From contig JBCDAH010000050.1 of NCBI GenBank assembly GCA_039186015.1, positions 1 to 31,823 on the forward strand: a stretch of DNA of 31,823 nt, in the 5' to 3' direction. This DNA is from JBCBWG01 sp039186015 (GTDB lineage: Bacteria > Pseudomonadota > Alphaproteobacteria > Rhizobiales > Hyphomicrobiaceae). Position numbers and translations under genes: made by a program. Every line of letters starts with the position of its first letter. Position 1 is the first letter of the stretch. The notes beneath the pieces were generated by a model. The model saw nothing but the letters and a program-made list of their open reading frames with translations, made no database searches and had not been told where the DNA came from. Positions 8,121-15,299 of this stretch are shown here, piece after piece.

Positions 8121-9754
8121 TATGCCTCCTGCGGCTGATGCAGCCACTGCTTGAGAACTGTTGCGACTTGCTCGTCTCCGGCCTCAAGGAGTGCCTCGAG
8201 CTTGTCTTCTGCACTTGGGTCGTCGGACCCTAGGTACCTATCCGCCATGGACTGCTCGCGCTCTGGGCCGTTCCGATCCATTGTCGAGATATTCTCGCCG
8301 ACTTCGGGTATTGCGATTGCTTCGGTGTCGCCTTCGAGCTGGGGTGTTGACGCGTTCTCTTCGACCAGCGTCTTAAATGTCGGGCGGACGACGAGCCACA
8401 TGAACATGAGGGCGACAATGACAAACCCGAGAACGCTGACGATCGTGCCAACGTTCATGGCTAGGTAGTCCATCACACTCAGGCCGGGCAGCGGCTCAAC
8501 GTTCAGGCGGTTGGGATCGAATGGAATTGCTGAGATTTCAACACTATCTCCGCGCTCCACGTTGACACCCGTTGACGCGACGACCAAGCGCTTAAGCTCC
8601 TCAACGCGGGCATCGATTTGTGCGTCTGTCGGCTCGCCACCAATCAGCGCCGCAATCCGCTCGCGATTCAGCACGACCGCAACGGTGAGCTTTTCGACAC
8701 GATAGCCCTGCCGCTCGACTTGCGTTGTCTTGGTATTCAGCTCGTAGTTGGTGAGTTCTTCGCGCTTGTCGTCCTTCTTGCGGCTGCTATCGCCTGGCGT
8801 TGTCGGCTTTGGCTCTTCCGGAACGTTGCTGGTCGCCCCAACGGCAGCCTTGCCTTGACTGTTCTCAGAAACATTCGACTGGCGTACCACACGAACCGAG
8901 CGTTCAATGCGCGACTTCGGATCGAAAGTTGTTTCGGCGGTGCGCTGGCGATCGATATTCAGGCGCACCGAAAGACTGATTTGATAGTTTCCGACGCCGA
9001 GAACAGGCGCCAACGTGCGGCTTGCCCGGTCTTCAAGCTTATCGGCCATCACCGTTTCGAGTTCCGTCAGGCGGTGCGATGACATTCCAATCCCGTCACC
9101 AGCCTTGGCCAGGACGCGACCGTCTGAACTGGCCACGCTGACCTGTTCGGCGCGCATGCCTGCGATCGCCGCAGACACAATGTTGCGAATGGCCCGCGTC
9201 GTTTCAGACTTCCACGTCCCGTTGGTGCGCACGACAACGGAGGCAGACGGTTCGCGCCGCTGCACGCGGAACGTCCCCCGCTCACCGAGCACGAGATGGA
9301 CGCGAGCGGCCTCAACACCGTCAAGGGATTGAATGGTTCGCGCGACCTCGCCTTCCAGCGCCCTGAGATGCGTGACGCGTTGCATGAACGACGTCAGGCC
9401 GAGTGAGCCCATTTGATCGAACAGCTCGTAGCCGGCTTTTGCATTCGAAGGCAGGCCCTTGCGCGCGAGAAGGGCGCGGGCGCGACGCGTGTCGGCAAGC
9501 GGCACCATAACCGCTGTGCGCTGCTCATTGACGTCGAACCGAATCCCCTCGGTGCTCAACGCTGTTGCGATCCGCCCGACATCTTGCGGTGTCAGTCCCG
9601 AGTAGAGTGACTGCATCGTCGGGCGCGACATCATATGCGCGACGGCGATCACGGCGACGATCGTCACGATACCGACGCCGAGCAGCGTTATCAGACGGCG
9701 TGGGCCGAGCTGCAAAAGACCCGACGTGAGCTGATTTATTTGTTGGGGAACCAT
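8120..9754 (-). CDS. fliF: Flagellar M-ring protein FliF
   Basis: Forms the MS ring in the inner membrane, the base on which the export gate, rod and C ring assemble. The 544 residues begin with a cytoplasmic helix and a membrane segment at about 22-41. The periplasmic ring-building motifs follow (YSGLTPQDVGRIATAL; SLDGVEAARVHLVL). A second membrane segment lies at about 435-455. The acidic C-terminal tail (EDKLEALLEAGDEQVATVLKQWL) is the FliG-binding region. It is the first gene of the fliF-fliH-motB-motC-fliK-fliG-fliM run. Confidence 0.95.
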   Translation of the reverse strand: MVPQQINQLTSGLLQLGPRRLITLLGVGIVTIVAVIAVAHMMSRPTMQSLYSGLTPQDVGRIATALSTEGIRFDVNEQRTAVMVPLADTRRARALLARKGLPSNAKAGYELFDQMGSLGLTSFMQRVTHLRALEGEVARTIQSLDGVEAARVHLVLGERGTFRVQRREPSASVVVRTNGTWKSETTRAIRNIVSAAIAGMRAEQVSVASSDGRVLAKAGDGIGMSSHRLTELETVMADKLEDRASRTLAPVLGVGNYQISLSVRLNIDRQRTAETTFDPKSRIERSVRVVRQSNVSENSQGKAAVGATSNVPEEPKPTTPGDSSRKKDDKREELTNYELNTKTTQVERQGYRVEKLTVAVVLNRERIAALIGGEPTDAQIDARVEELKRLVVASTGVNVERGDSVEISAIPFDPNRLNVEPLPGLSVMDYLAMNVGTIVSVLGFVIVALMFMWLVVRPTFKTLVEENASTPQLEGDTEAIAIPEVGENISTMDRNGPEREQSMADRYLGSDDPSAEDKLEALLEAGDEQVATVLKQWLHQPQEA

Positions 9755-9988
9755 CGGCTTCCAGGGACAAGGTGTTCAAAGACTTGAGTCTCAACAATGT
9801 CGATGGAAGCTTGCGTGAAGTTTGAGTCCCGCCGTTATGAGCGGCCCATTAGCCAATCTGGTACGAGACAGCAACACTTTCATTCGTAAGGAGAATACAC
9901 CTGTGGCCGCATGCTGACGGTCGCGTTGGCGCGCGCCGGGCCACTCAATTATGGCCGGTCCATTTGAGGCTTCAGTGGTGTGGATGCT
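9755..9988 (-). promoter_or_regulatory. Upstream region of the fliF operon
   Basis: This 234-bp gap separates fliF from the terminator of flagellin gene 1, so it should hold the fliF operon promoter. The clearest candidate element on the minus strand is near 9850 (TTGGCTAATGGGCCGCT), which has the GG and GC spacing of a sigma-54 site but matches the -12 half poorly. I cannot assign a sigma factor, and no gene is supported here. Confidence 0.3.
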
Positions 9989-10021
9989 GCAAGGGCCCCG
10001 TTACATGAACGGAGCCCTTGC
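9989..10021 (-). terminator. Terminator hairpin after flagellin gene 1
   Basis: A 14-pair stem with a 5-nt loop starts 8 bp beyond the flagellin stop. Read on the minus strand the only irregular position is a U-G wobble, whereas on the plus strand it is an A-C mismatch, so the hairpin is built for minus-strand RNA. No U-tract follows, so it may act as an mRNA 3'-end stabiliser as well as, or instead of, an intrinsic terminator. Confidence 0.75.
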
Positions 10022-10029
10022 TAGAGATG

Positions 10030-11040
10030 TTAGTTCCGGAACAGCGACAGAATGTTCTGGCTCTGCGAGTTGGCGATCGAAAGCGCCTGTACGCCGAGCT
10101 GCTGTTGCGTTTGGAGAGCCTGCAGACGTGTCGACTCAGCGTTCATGTCTGCGTCAACCAGCGATGCGATACCGCGGTCGATCGAGTCCATCAGGCTGGA
10201 CACGAAGTCTGTCTGGAGGTCGATACGGGCCTTCGAGGAACCAAGATCCGTAGCGGCCGTTGTCATTTCCAGAAGAGCCGCGTCGACCGCCTGGATGTAG
10301 TCGTCAAGTTCGGCATCGGTCGCCGTGTCAATATTGATCTCACCGGTACCATCAGCGCTTGCGATCACGATCGTGCCCGCTGCGTCGATGGAACCGCGCG
10401 CAACGTTGTTCGTGTCGGAGTCGGCAATGTTGTAACGCGATGAGCCGAGAATGCCGAGTTCATCGTCGTTGGCACTCGTGCCCGTATCAGCGTTGAACAG
10501 ATAGACTGCGCTCACAGAGATCGCGATGGTGCCGACACTGACCGTTGCGCCGTTTGCGTTTGATGAACGTGAGAACGAGGATACGACGTTTTCGGTTGCG
10601 CTGTAGGTTGTTCCGGTGCCGGTTGTATCAACCGAGAGCCAGTTCTCGCCACCGAACGTGGCGGACGCTGCAATACCGCGCAGCTGGTTCTGCAGTTCGT
10701 CGATTTCAGTCTGGACTTTTGTCCGGTCCACACCTGGTTCGCGTGCCGCAACCAGTTTCGACTTCAGCTCGGTGACCACGTCGATCGAGCTATTCATCGC
10801 GGTGTAAGCAACGTCGACCAGCGCAGCGCCGAGGCCAAGTGCGTCTGACACGGCAGATAGAGACTTATTGTCGGAACGCAGCGTGGTTGCCATCGACCAG
10901 TATGCCGCGTTGTCCGCAGCTGTGTTAACGCGATAGCCAGTGGCGATACGGCTCTGCGTCTCGTTCAGGTCGCTGTTGGTGCTATTGAGGGCCTGAAGCG
11001 CTGTCATCGCGCCAAGGTTGGTATTGATGCTGTTCAGCAT
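10030..11040 (-). CDS. Flagellin (copy 1)
   Basis: Filament subunit, exported through the flagellar channel and polymerised at the tip. At 336 residues it is a short rhizobial-type flagellin. The N-terminal D0/D1 helix (INTNLGA...ALNSTNSDLNETQSRIATGYRV, then SDALGLGAALVDV) and C-terminal D1/D0 helix (SSKARIDLQ...FVSSLMDSIDRGIASLVD, ending SIANSQSQNILSLFRN) flank a small variable centre rich in Gly/Thr/Ser/Asp. An AAGGGG Shine-Dalgarno lies about 8 nt before the ATG. Copy 2 lies immediately upstream in the transcription direction. The two proteins differ mainly in the central domain and at scattered positions. Each gene has its own leader and terminator hairpin, so each is probably its own transcription unit. 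Confidence 0.95.
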   Translation of the reverse strand: MLNSINTNLGAMTALQALNSTNSDLNETQSRIATGYRVNTAADNAAYWSMATTLRSDNKSLSAVSDALGLGAALVDVAYTAMNSSIDVVTELKSKLVAAREPGVDRTKVQTEIDELQNQLRGIAASATFGGENWLSVDTTGTGTTYSATENVVSSFSRSSNANGATVSVGTIAISVSAVYLFNADTGTSANDDELGILGSSRYNIADSDTNNVARGSIDAAGTIVIASADGTGEINIDTATDAELDDYIQAVDAALLEMTTAATDLGSSKARIDLQTDFVSSLMDSIDRGIASLVDADMNAESTRLQALQTQQQLGVQALSIANSQSQNILSLFRN

Positions 11041-11045
11041 GTCGT

Positions 11046-11143
11046 ATGCCCCTTAGGAAGACGTCAGGATTATGCGGGGACATACCGGATTGGCCGGCAC
11101 AACGGAGCGGCATCATACCTTTGAGCGAACTCAAACCCGTTGT
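11046..11143 (-). ncRNA. Structured 5' leader of flagellin copy 1 (cis RNA element)
   Basis: Strongly conserved with the leader of the second flagellin (12357-12452). Read on the minus strand, three parts can pair. An outer 7-bp stem (ACAACGG at 11137-11143 with CCGUUGU at 11099-11105) encloses a perfect UUUGAG-UUCG-CUCAAA hairpin. Next is UGCCGG-CCAAU-CCGGUA. Last, AUG(U)CCCC at 11076-11083 can pair with GGGGCAU at 11046-11052, which contains the ribosome-binding site. In the other copy one A-U pair of the UUCG stem is replaced by G-C, a compensatory change. Translational control, for example by an FlbT-like protein as on the Caulobacter fljK leader, is inference; no flbT is in this window. 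Confidence 0.6.
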
Positions 11144-11152
11144 CTCTCGGCC

Positions 11153-11184
11153 GTTCTCGCATTCAAACCTTGCTGAAAGGTTAA
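11153..11184 (-). promoter_or_regulatory. Conserved block upstream of flagellin 1 leader (candidate promoter)
   Basis: Minus-strand pattern TTAAC-N4-CAGCAA-N-GTTTG-N2-TGCGAGAAC is shared with 12462-12493 upstream of the other flagellin, while the DNA further upstream is unrelated. It lies just before the predicted RNA element, where a core promoter is expected. It does not clearly match sigma-28, sigma-54 or sigma-70 consensus, so no sigma factor is assigned. Confidence 0.45.
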
Positions 11185-11290
11185 CGCGTGTGTCGTTACT
11201 GGCCAATTGCACGGCCAATGAAGCCTGCATGCCGGGGATACGACATCACCGTACAGCGACGCCCGAGACGACATGGATTCAGCAGAACGC

Positions 11291-11321
11291 AAAAAGGCCC
11301 CGTCAGTATGACGAGGCCTTT
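11291..11321 (-). terminator. Intrinsic terminator after flagellin gene 2
   Basis: On the minus strand a 13-pair stem (AAAGGCC-U-CGUCA / UGACG-G-GGCCUUU, 3-nt loop) includes one U-G wobble that would be an A-C mismatch on the other strand. The stem runs straight into a stretch of five Us. It lies between the two flagellin genes, downstream of copy 2, and should uncouple their transcription. The 306-bp gap 11041-11346 contains this terminator, the leader and candidate promoter of copy 1, and no gene. Confidence 0.85.
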
Positions 11322-11346
11322 AAGAGCGGCGTAGATCTGAACGATC

Positions 11347-12351
11347 TTAACGGAACAGCGACAGGATGTTCTGGCTCTGCGAGTTGGCGATCGAAAGCGC
11401 CTGTACGCCGAGCTGCTGTTGCGTTTGGAGAGCCTGCAGACGGGTCGACTCTGCGTTCATGTCTGCGTCAACCAGCGATGCGATACCGCGGTCGATCGAG
11501 TCCATCAGGCTGGACACGAAGTCTTTCTGGAGGTCGATACGGGCCTTGGAAGAACCCAGGTCCGTAGCAGCCGTTGTCATTTCTGTCAGTGCTGCGTCGA
11601 CGGCCGAGATGTAGTCGTCGAGTTGCGCGTCCGTTGCTGAGGCGATGTCGATTTCGCTCGTGCCGTCTGCACTTGCGATCACGATCGTACCCGATGCGTC
11701 GATGGAACCTTGCGCTACGTTGTTGGTGTCGGAGTCGGCAATGCTGTAACGTGCCGAACCGAGAATGCCCATCTCGTCGGCACCTGCACTCGTGCCACCG
11801 TCAGCGTTGAACAGGAACGTTGAGCTGATGTCGACTGAGATTGTACCAACACTAACAGTCGCGCCGTTTGCGTTCGACGAACGCGTGAACGAAGAAACGA
11901 TGCTTTCTGTGGCCGTGTAGGTTGTTCCGGTGCCAGTTGTGTCAACCGACAGCCAGTTCTCGCCAGCAAAGTTCGCTGCGGCGGCGATGCCGCGAAGCTG
12001 GTTTTGCAGTTCGTCGACTTCAGTCTGGACTTTGGCACGGTCGACACCCGGCTCACGGGCAGCAACCAGTTTCGACTTCAGCTCGGAGACGACGTCGATC
12101 GAGCTTTCCATCGCCGTGTACGTTACGTCAACCAACGCAGCACCAAGACCGAGAGCATCGGAAACGGCTGACAGCGATTTGTTGTCGGAACGAAGTGTCG
12201 TCGCCATGGACCAGTAAGCAGCGTTGTCTGCTGCCGTGCTTACACGATAGCCCGTTGCGATGCGGCTCTGTGTTTCACCAAGTTGACTGTTGATGCTGTT
12301 CAGAGCTTGGAGCGCGGTTTGCGCACCCAGGTTCGTATTGATACTCGTCAT
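11347..12351 (-). CDS. Flagellin (copy 2)
   Basis: Filament subunit, 334 residues, paralogous to the flagellin at 10030-11040 with the same D0/D1 helices and a short divergent centre. It starts MTSINTNLGA where copy 1 has one extra residue, and it ends LFR where copy 1 ends LFRN. The ATG has an AAGGGG Shine-Dalgarno about 9 nt upstream, inside the conserved leader. The last ~197 coding bases differ from copy 1 at only four positions, while the equally conserved N-terminal helix shows many synonymous changes. Confidence 0.95.
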   Translation of the reverse strand: MTSINTNLGAQTALQALNSINSQLGETQSRIATGYRVSTAADNAAYWSMATTLRSDNKSLSAVSDALGLGAALVDVTYTAMESSIDVVSELKSKLVAAREPGVDRAKVQTEVDELQNQLRGIAAAANFAGENWLSVDTTGTGTTYTATESIVSSFTRSSNANGATVSVGTISVDISSTFLFNADGGTSAGADEMGILGSARYSIADSDTNNVAQGSIDASGTIVIASADGTSEIDIASATDAQLDDYISAVDAALTEMTTAATDLGSSKARIDLQKDFVSSLMDSIDRGIASLVDADMNAESTRLQALQTQQQLGVQALSIANSQSQNILSLFR

Positions 12352-12356
12352 TACGC

Positions 12357-12452
12357 ATGCCCCTTAGGACGATAACTGTTACGCGGGGACATACCGGATC
12401 GGCCGGCACAACGGAGCGGCATCATACCTTTGGGCGAACCCAAGCCCGTTGT
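12357..12452 (-). ncRNA. Structured 5' leader of flagellin copy 2 (cis RNA element)
   Basis: Counterpart of 11046-11143. The outer 7-bp stem (12408-12414 with 12446-12452) is unchanged. The inner hairpin is UUGGG-UUCG-CCCAA, with a G-C pair where copy 1 has A-U and an open C-A pair at its base. The CCGG-loop-CCGG hairpin is kept, with one loop change. The possible ribosome-site-masking helix (GGGGaCAT 12385-12392 with ATGCCCC 12357-12363) is kept, although about 20 nt between its two arms have diverged. Confidence 0.6.
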
Positions 12453-12461
12453 CACACGGTG

Positions 12462-12493
12462 GTTCTCGCACGCAAACATTGCTGGCGCGTTAA
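12462..12493 (-). promoter_or_regulatory. Conserved block upstream of flagellin 2 leader (candidate promoter)
   Basis: Same spaced pattern as at 11153-11184, with changes confined to the N positions. It sits about 10 bp upstream of the structured leader. Confidence 0.45.
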
Positions 12494-12504
12494 TGGAATA
12501 GTTC

Positions 12505-12532
12505 GATCGCCGTATATCGCGAATTGGCGATC
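12505..12532. promoter_or_regulatory. 7-bp perfect dyad upstream of flagellin 2
   Basis: GATCGCC and GGCGATC form a perfect inverted repeat with a 14-bp AT-rich spacer, just upstream of the candidate promoter of copy 2. A smaller hairpin (AACGGC-AAT-GCCGTT, 12536-12550) is next to it, towards fliP. These could be a regulator site or the end of the fliP transcript. No U-tract is present. Copy 1 lacks the dyad at the same place. Confidence 0.35.
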
Positions 12533-12574
12533 ACGAACGGCAATGCCGTTGTATGCGGTCAGGTCAGCGTCATT

Positions 12575-13315
12575 TTAAGAAAACGATCGGACGAGCCCTC
12601 CGACCAATAGATTCCAGCCATCGATCAGCACAAAGAATAATACCTTGAATGGCAATGAAATCGCCGTTGGCGGCAGCATCATCATGCCCATGGACATGGT
12701 CAAGGTTGCAACGATCAAGTCGATCACGAGAAATGGCAAAATGATAAGGAATCCAATTTCGAATCCTCGCCGCAGCTCGGATATCATGAATGCCGGAACC
12801 AAAATCCGCATATCGACCTCTTGCGCGTTGGGGTCGACTTGGATGCGCTTCTCCGCCAGGTCAGCAAACAGCGCCAGATCCTGTTGGCGTGTGTTGGTCA
12901 GCATGAACTGTCGTAACGGCTTCGTGACGCGGGTATAGGCTTCCTGCTCGTTGATTTCGTTTTTGATCAACGGGTTGATACCTGTCCGCCAGGCCTCATC
13001 GAAGACTGGGGCCATCACAAAAAATGTCATGAACAGCGCTAGACTGATCAGCACCAGATTAGATGGCGTCGTAGGAAGACCCAGGCCGGCTCGGAGAAAT
13101 GAAAGCGCAATGATGAACCGCGTAAAGCACGTGACGGTTATCAACAAGCCGGGCGCGATGGATAGCACTGTAAGCAGTGCGACAAGCTGAACGATACGGC
13201 CACTCGTGCTCGATTCGCCTTTTGGCAGCAGCTCTTCCAATGACGGAATCTGGGCCGCTGCATCCGGCGCGAGCAGAATGACACCTAAAATGAAGGTCGC
13301 GAGGTACCTGATCAT
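12575..13315 (-). CDS. fliP: Flagellar type III export gate protein FliP
   Basis: Core subunit of the export gate, which forms a helical channel with FliQ and FliR. The 246 residues start with a cleavable-type signal peptide (about 1-22, ending APDAAAQ), as is usual for flagellar FliP. Four hydrophobic segments follow, including FIIALSFLRAGLGLPTTPSNLVLISLALFMTFFVM and the terminal FLIILPFLVIDLIVATLTMSMGMMMLPP. The ATG overlaps the fliL stop by 4 bp (ATGA). It is the last gene of the long motA-to-fliP series. fliQ is not next to it and is not in the window. Confidence 0.95.
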   Translation of the reverse strand: MIRYLATFILGVILLAPDAAAQIPSLEELLPKGESSTSGRIVQLVALLTVLSIAPGLLITVTCFTRFIIALSFLRAGLGLPTTPSNLVLISLALFMTFFVMAPVFDEAWRTGINPLIKNEINEQEAYTRVTKPLRQFMLTNTRQQDLALFADLAEKRIQVDPNAQEVDMRILVPAFMISELRRGFEIGFLIILPFLVIDLIVATLTMSMGMMMLPPTAISLPFKVLFFVLIDGWNLLVGGLVRSFS

Positions 13316-13824
13316 TCAATGATTAAGCCCTTCAGAGCGACCCATTTCGCGGTACCACCTGTTCGAATACGGACAAGGTCGAGCAAATCCGATTGCAGAT
13401 ACTCAAGGCCAGTCGAGGACTCGATTTGCGCAAGCGATAGCGTTCGCGCGAAACGCACAAAGTCATCAGCAATGAGAGGCGTGAGCTTTTCGCGCTCTAG
13501 CTTCGTTCTCTTTGAGAACAGTACGGTCGCTTCGATACGAACGCGAATACCTTTTGGCTCGGTCAACGTGGCATGAATCGGCGGTATTTCCCAAACGATA
13601 TGCCCAGCTTTAGCTTTACCGGGAACCTTCTTGCCCTCTTTCTTCGGCTTGTGCGGCTTTTCTGCCGCGGCCTTTTCCTGCACCTTCTTTCCCGTTTCGG
13701 CCGGTTTTTTCATGACCATTGAGCCAAACACAAACCCACCGCCCATCGAAACCCCGGTCAAGATCGCCAAAGTGATGATGGTGCCAAACATCGAGCCCGA
13801 TTTGTTGTCAGTCTTGTCGGCCAT
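13312..13824 (-). CDS. fliL: Flagellar basal body-associated protein FliL
   Basis: Single-pass inner-membrane protein that surrounds and supports the stator. The 170 residues have a short cytoplasmic N-terminus, a membrane segment at about 12-35, a Lys-rich linker (about 38-72) and a periplasmic domain of about 95 residues. The linker contains many KK, KP and EK steps and is unusually basic. It overlaps fliP by 4 bp and follows flgH by 33 bp. Identification rests on topology, length and the fliL-fliP gene pair. Confidence 0.82.
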   Translation of the reverse strand: MADKTDNKSGSMFGTIITLAILTGVSMGGGFVFGSMVMKKPAETGKKVQEKAAAEKPHKPKKEGKKVPGKAKAGHIVWEIPPIHATLTEPKGIRVRIEATVLFSKRTKLEREKLTPLIADDFVRFARTLSLAQIESSTGLEYLQSDLLDLVRIRTGGTAKWVALKGLIIE

Positions 13825-13857
13825 GCGCCGCTCCCTCGCTTCGTGCTCGTTGGCGCC

Positions 13858-14631
13858 TTAGATCGGGCTGGCGATATCCAGGAACTGATGCAGCCAACCC
13901 GGCTGCTGGACTTCCATGTTGCGACCGCGACCGCCGTAGGAAACGCGCGCTTCAGCAATGCGTTCATATGGCACGGTGTTCTCGGCTGTGATGTCGCGCA
14001 GATCGACGATCCCGGTCACTTGAAGAACCCTGAGCTCGTAGTTCACCCGGATTTCCTGCTTGCCTTGAATGATCAGATTCCCATTCGGCAGAACGCCTGT
14101 CACAACGGCAGCGACGTTAAAATCGATGGTTTCCGATCGCTCGATAGCACCCTTGCCCTTGTGCTCCGAGCCCGAGTTCAGCTTTGAGTCTGCGTTCGCG
14201 GTACCGCTCGATGAACTGCCGTTCCAATCCTTGGAGTATCCGAGTTCGAAGCCGAGGTTGTGTTCCGAGTCCTTGGTGCGCTCGGTGCTGTTGTCGAGGG
14301 TTGCTTTGTCCTTGATCGATATCGTTACGGTGATCACGTCTCCGACGCGGCGCGCACGGCGGTCCTTAAATAGATCGGCACTGGTGTCCCGCCAAAGTGA
14401 AGCGGGTTGGAGCCGCGCCGGCACGTCTCTTGGTTTTGGCGGCGGCACGATTGCCGGCTTTTCAAGCCCCTCGCCAACCGGCGAGAGTTTCGGTGCTCTT
14501 CCAATATCTTCAAGCTGTCCGGCGCAGCCGGCCAGGTACCCTGCTGCAACGAGTACGATAAGCGCACGCACTGCGCGTACAGCGCCAGACGCCAAACCCG
14601 CAGAACGTGCCCGCAAATCTCCGCTCATCAT
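13858..14631 (-). CDS. flgH: Flagellar L-ring protein FlgH
   Basis: Outer-membrane lipoprotein forming the L ring around the distal rod. A basic start and hydrophobic stretch end in the lipobox LAGC (Cys about 36), fitting lipoprotein processing. The mature part has the FlgH signatures RRVGDVITVTISIKDKATLDNST and VTGVLPNGNLIIQGKQEIRVN. The ATG at 14631 (or the next codon, 14628) is preferred. The frame is also open to a TTG at 14649 that overlaps the motE stop, so a coupled TTG start is possible. It lies between motE and fliL. Confidence 0.93.
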   Translation of the reverse strand: MMSGDLRARSAGLASGAVRAVRALIVLVAAGYLAGCAGQLEDIGRAPKLSPVGEGLEKPAIVPPPKPRDVPARLQPASLWRDTSADLFKDRRARRVGDVITVTISIKDKATLDNSTERTKDSEHNLGFELGYSKDWNGSSSSGTANADSKLNSGSEHKGKGAIERSETIDFNVAAVVTGVLPNGNLIIQGKQEIRVNYELRVLQVTGIVDLRDITAENTVPYERIAEARVSYGGRGRNMEVQQPGWLHQFLDIASPI

Positions 14632-14645
14632 GATATGTCCGAGGT

Positions 14646-15209
14646 TCAAGAGCGTCGCTCCCGCCGTGGGCCGTCGGCCGCGCCCGATATGACGGCTGCA
14701 AGTTTGGCCGCATCTTCAGCCGGCATCTCAGCGAGAATAGCTGCTGCAGCACGCGGTTCGAGTTTCGTGATAATGGCCGCTGACGTGGCCAAATCCAGTT
14801 TGGCGAGTTGGGCGGAGGCCGCCTCGGCCCGCATGGTCGCAAAAATGGTCACGAGGTTCTCAGTCGCGCGTTTCGAGAACGCGTCACGCTTCGCCAACCA
14901 CTCTTTGAGTTCGGCAGCCCGCTGGCGCAATTCGACCAGACGCTTGTCGATCTTGGCCTGCAATCGCTTAAGCTCGCCGACCTGAAATGCGTACCGTGCT
15001 TCCTCGGCGGCGTTGCGAATGGACAGACAGTAGCGCTGCGCGAGCGACTTGGCCTTCGTCGTCTTTGTAGAGAACGGTGCAACAGCCGCTGCTTTTGTGG
15101 GCTTCGGCTTGGGCTTACTCTTGCTGGCGGCGAGGCTCGCGTTTGCAACAAACACAGCCGCGAGAGCCAAGGCCAACGCCCGATGATACGACTTCATCTG
15201 TCCAATCAC
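14646..15209 (-). CDS. motE: Periplasmic MotC chaperone MotE
   Basis: MotE in Sinorhizobium is a periplasmic protein that stabilises and folds MotC; its gene lies between flgI and flgH, as here. The 187 residues start with a signal peptide (hydrophobic ALALALAAVFVANASLAAS) and a Lys/Pro-rich stretch. A charged coiled-coil region follows (about 65-115), then a helical MgtE-N-like end (AKLDLATSAAIITKLEPR and AAAAILAEMPAEDAAKLAAV). There is a single cysteine, at about position 61, after the signal peptide. A GTG start at 15209 is chosen because GGAGG lies 5 nt upstream; the ATG at 15197 is the alternative. MotC is also encoded in this window, so the pair is complete. Confidence 0.8.
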   Translation of the reverse strand: MIGQMKSYHRALALALAAVFVANASLAASKSKPKPKPTKAAAVAPFSTKTTKAKSLAQRYCLSIRNAAEEARYAFQVGELKRLQAKIDKRLVELRQRAAELKEWLAKRDAFSKRATENLVTIFATMRAEAASAQLAKLDLATSAAIITKLEPRAAAAILAEMPAEDAAKLAAVISGAADGPRRERRS

Positions 15210-15299
15210 GCCCGCCTCCGTTTCCGTTCCGCCCCGCCGTTGACGCCTGCGAGAGGTCTTGCCACGTCGCCAACACGCCTCCGCTGCGATTATTCCCGG

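Noticed and set aside
9840..9860. Sigma-54-like element upstream of fliF
   Set aside because: The -24 half matches but the -12 half has only GC of TTGC, and GC-rich DNA yields such matches by chance. Kept only as a low-confidence note.
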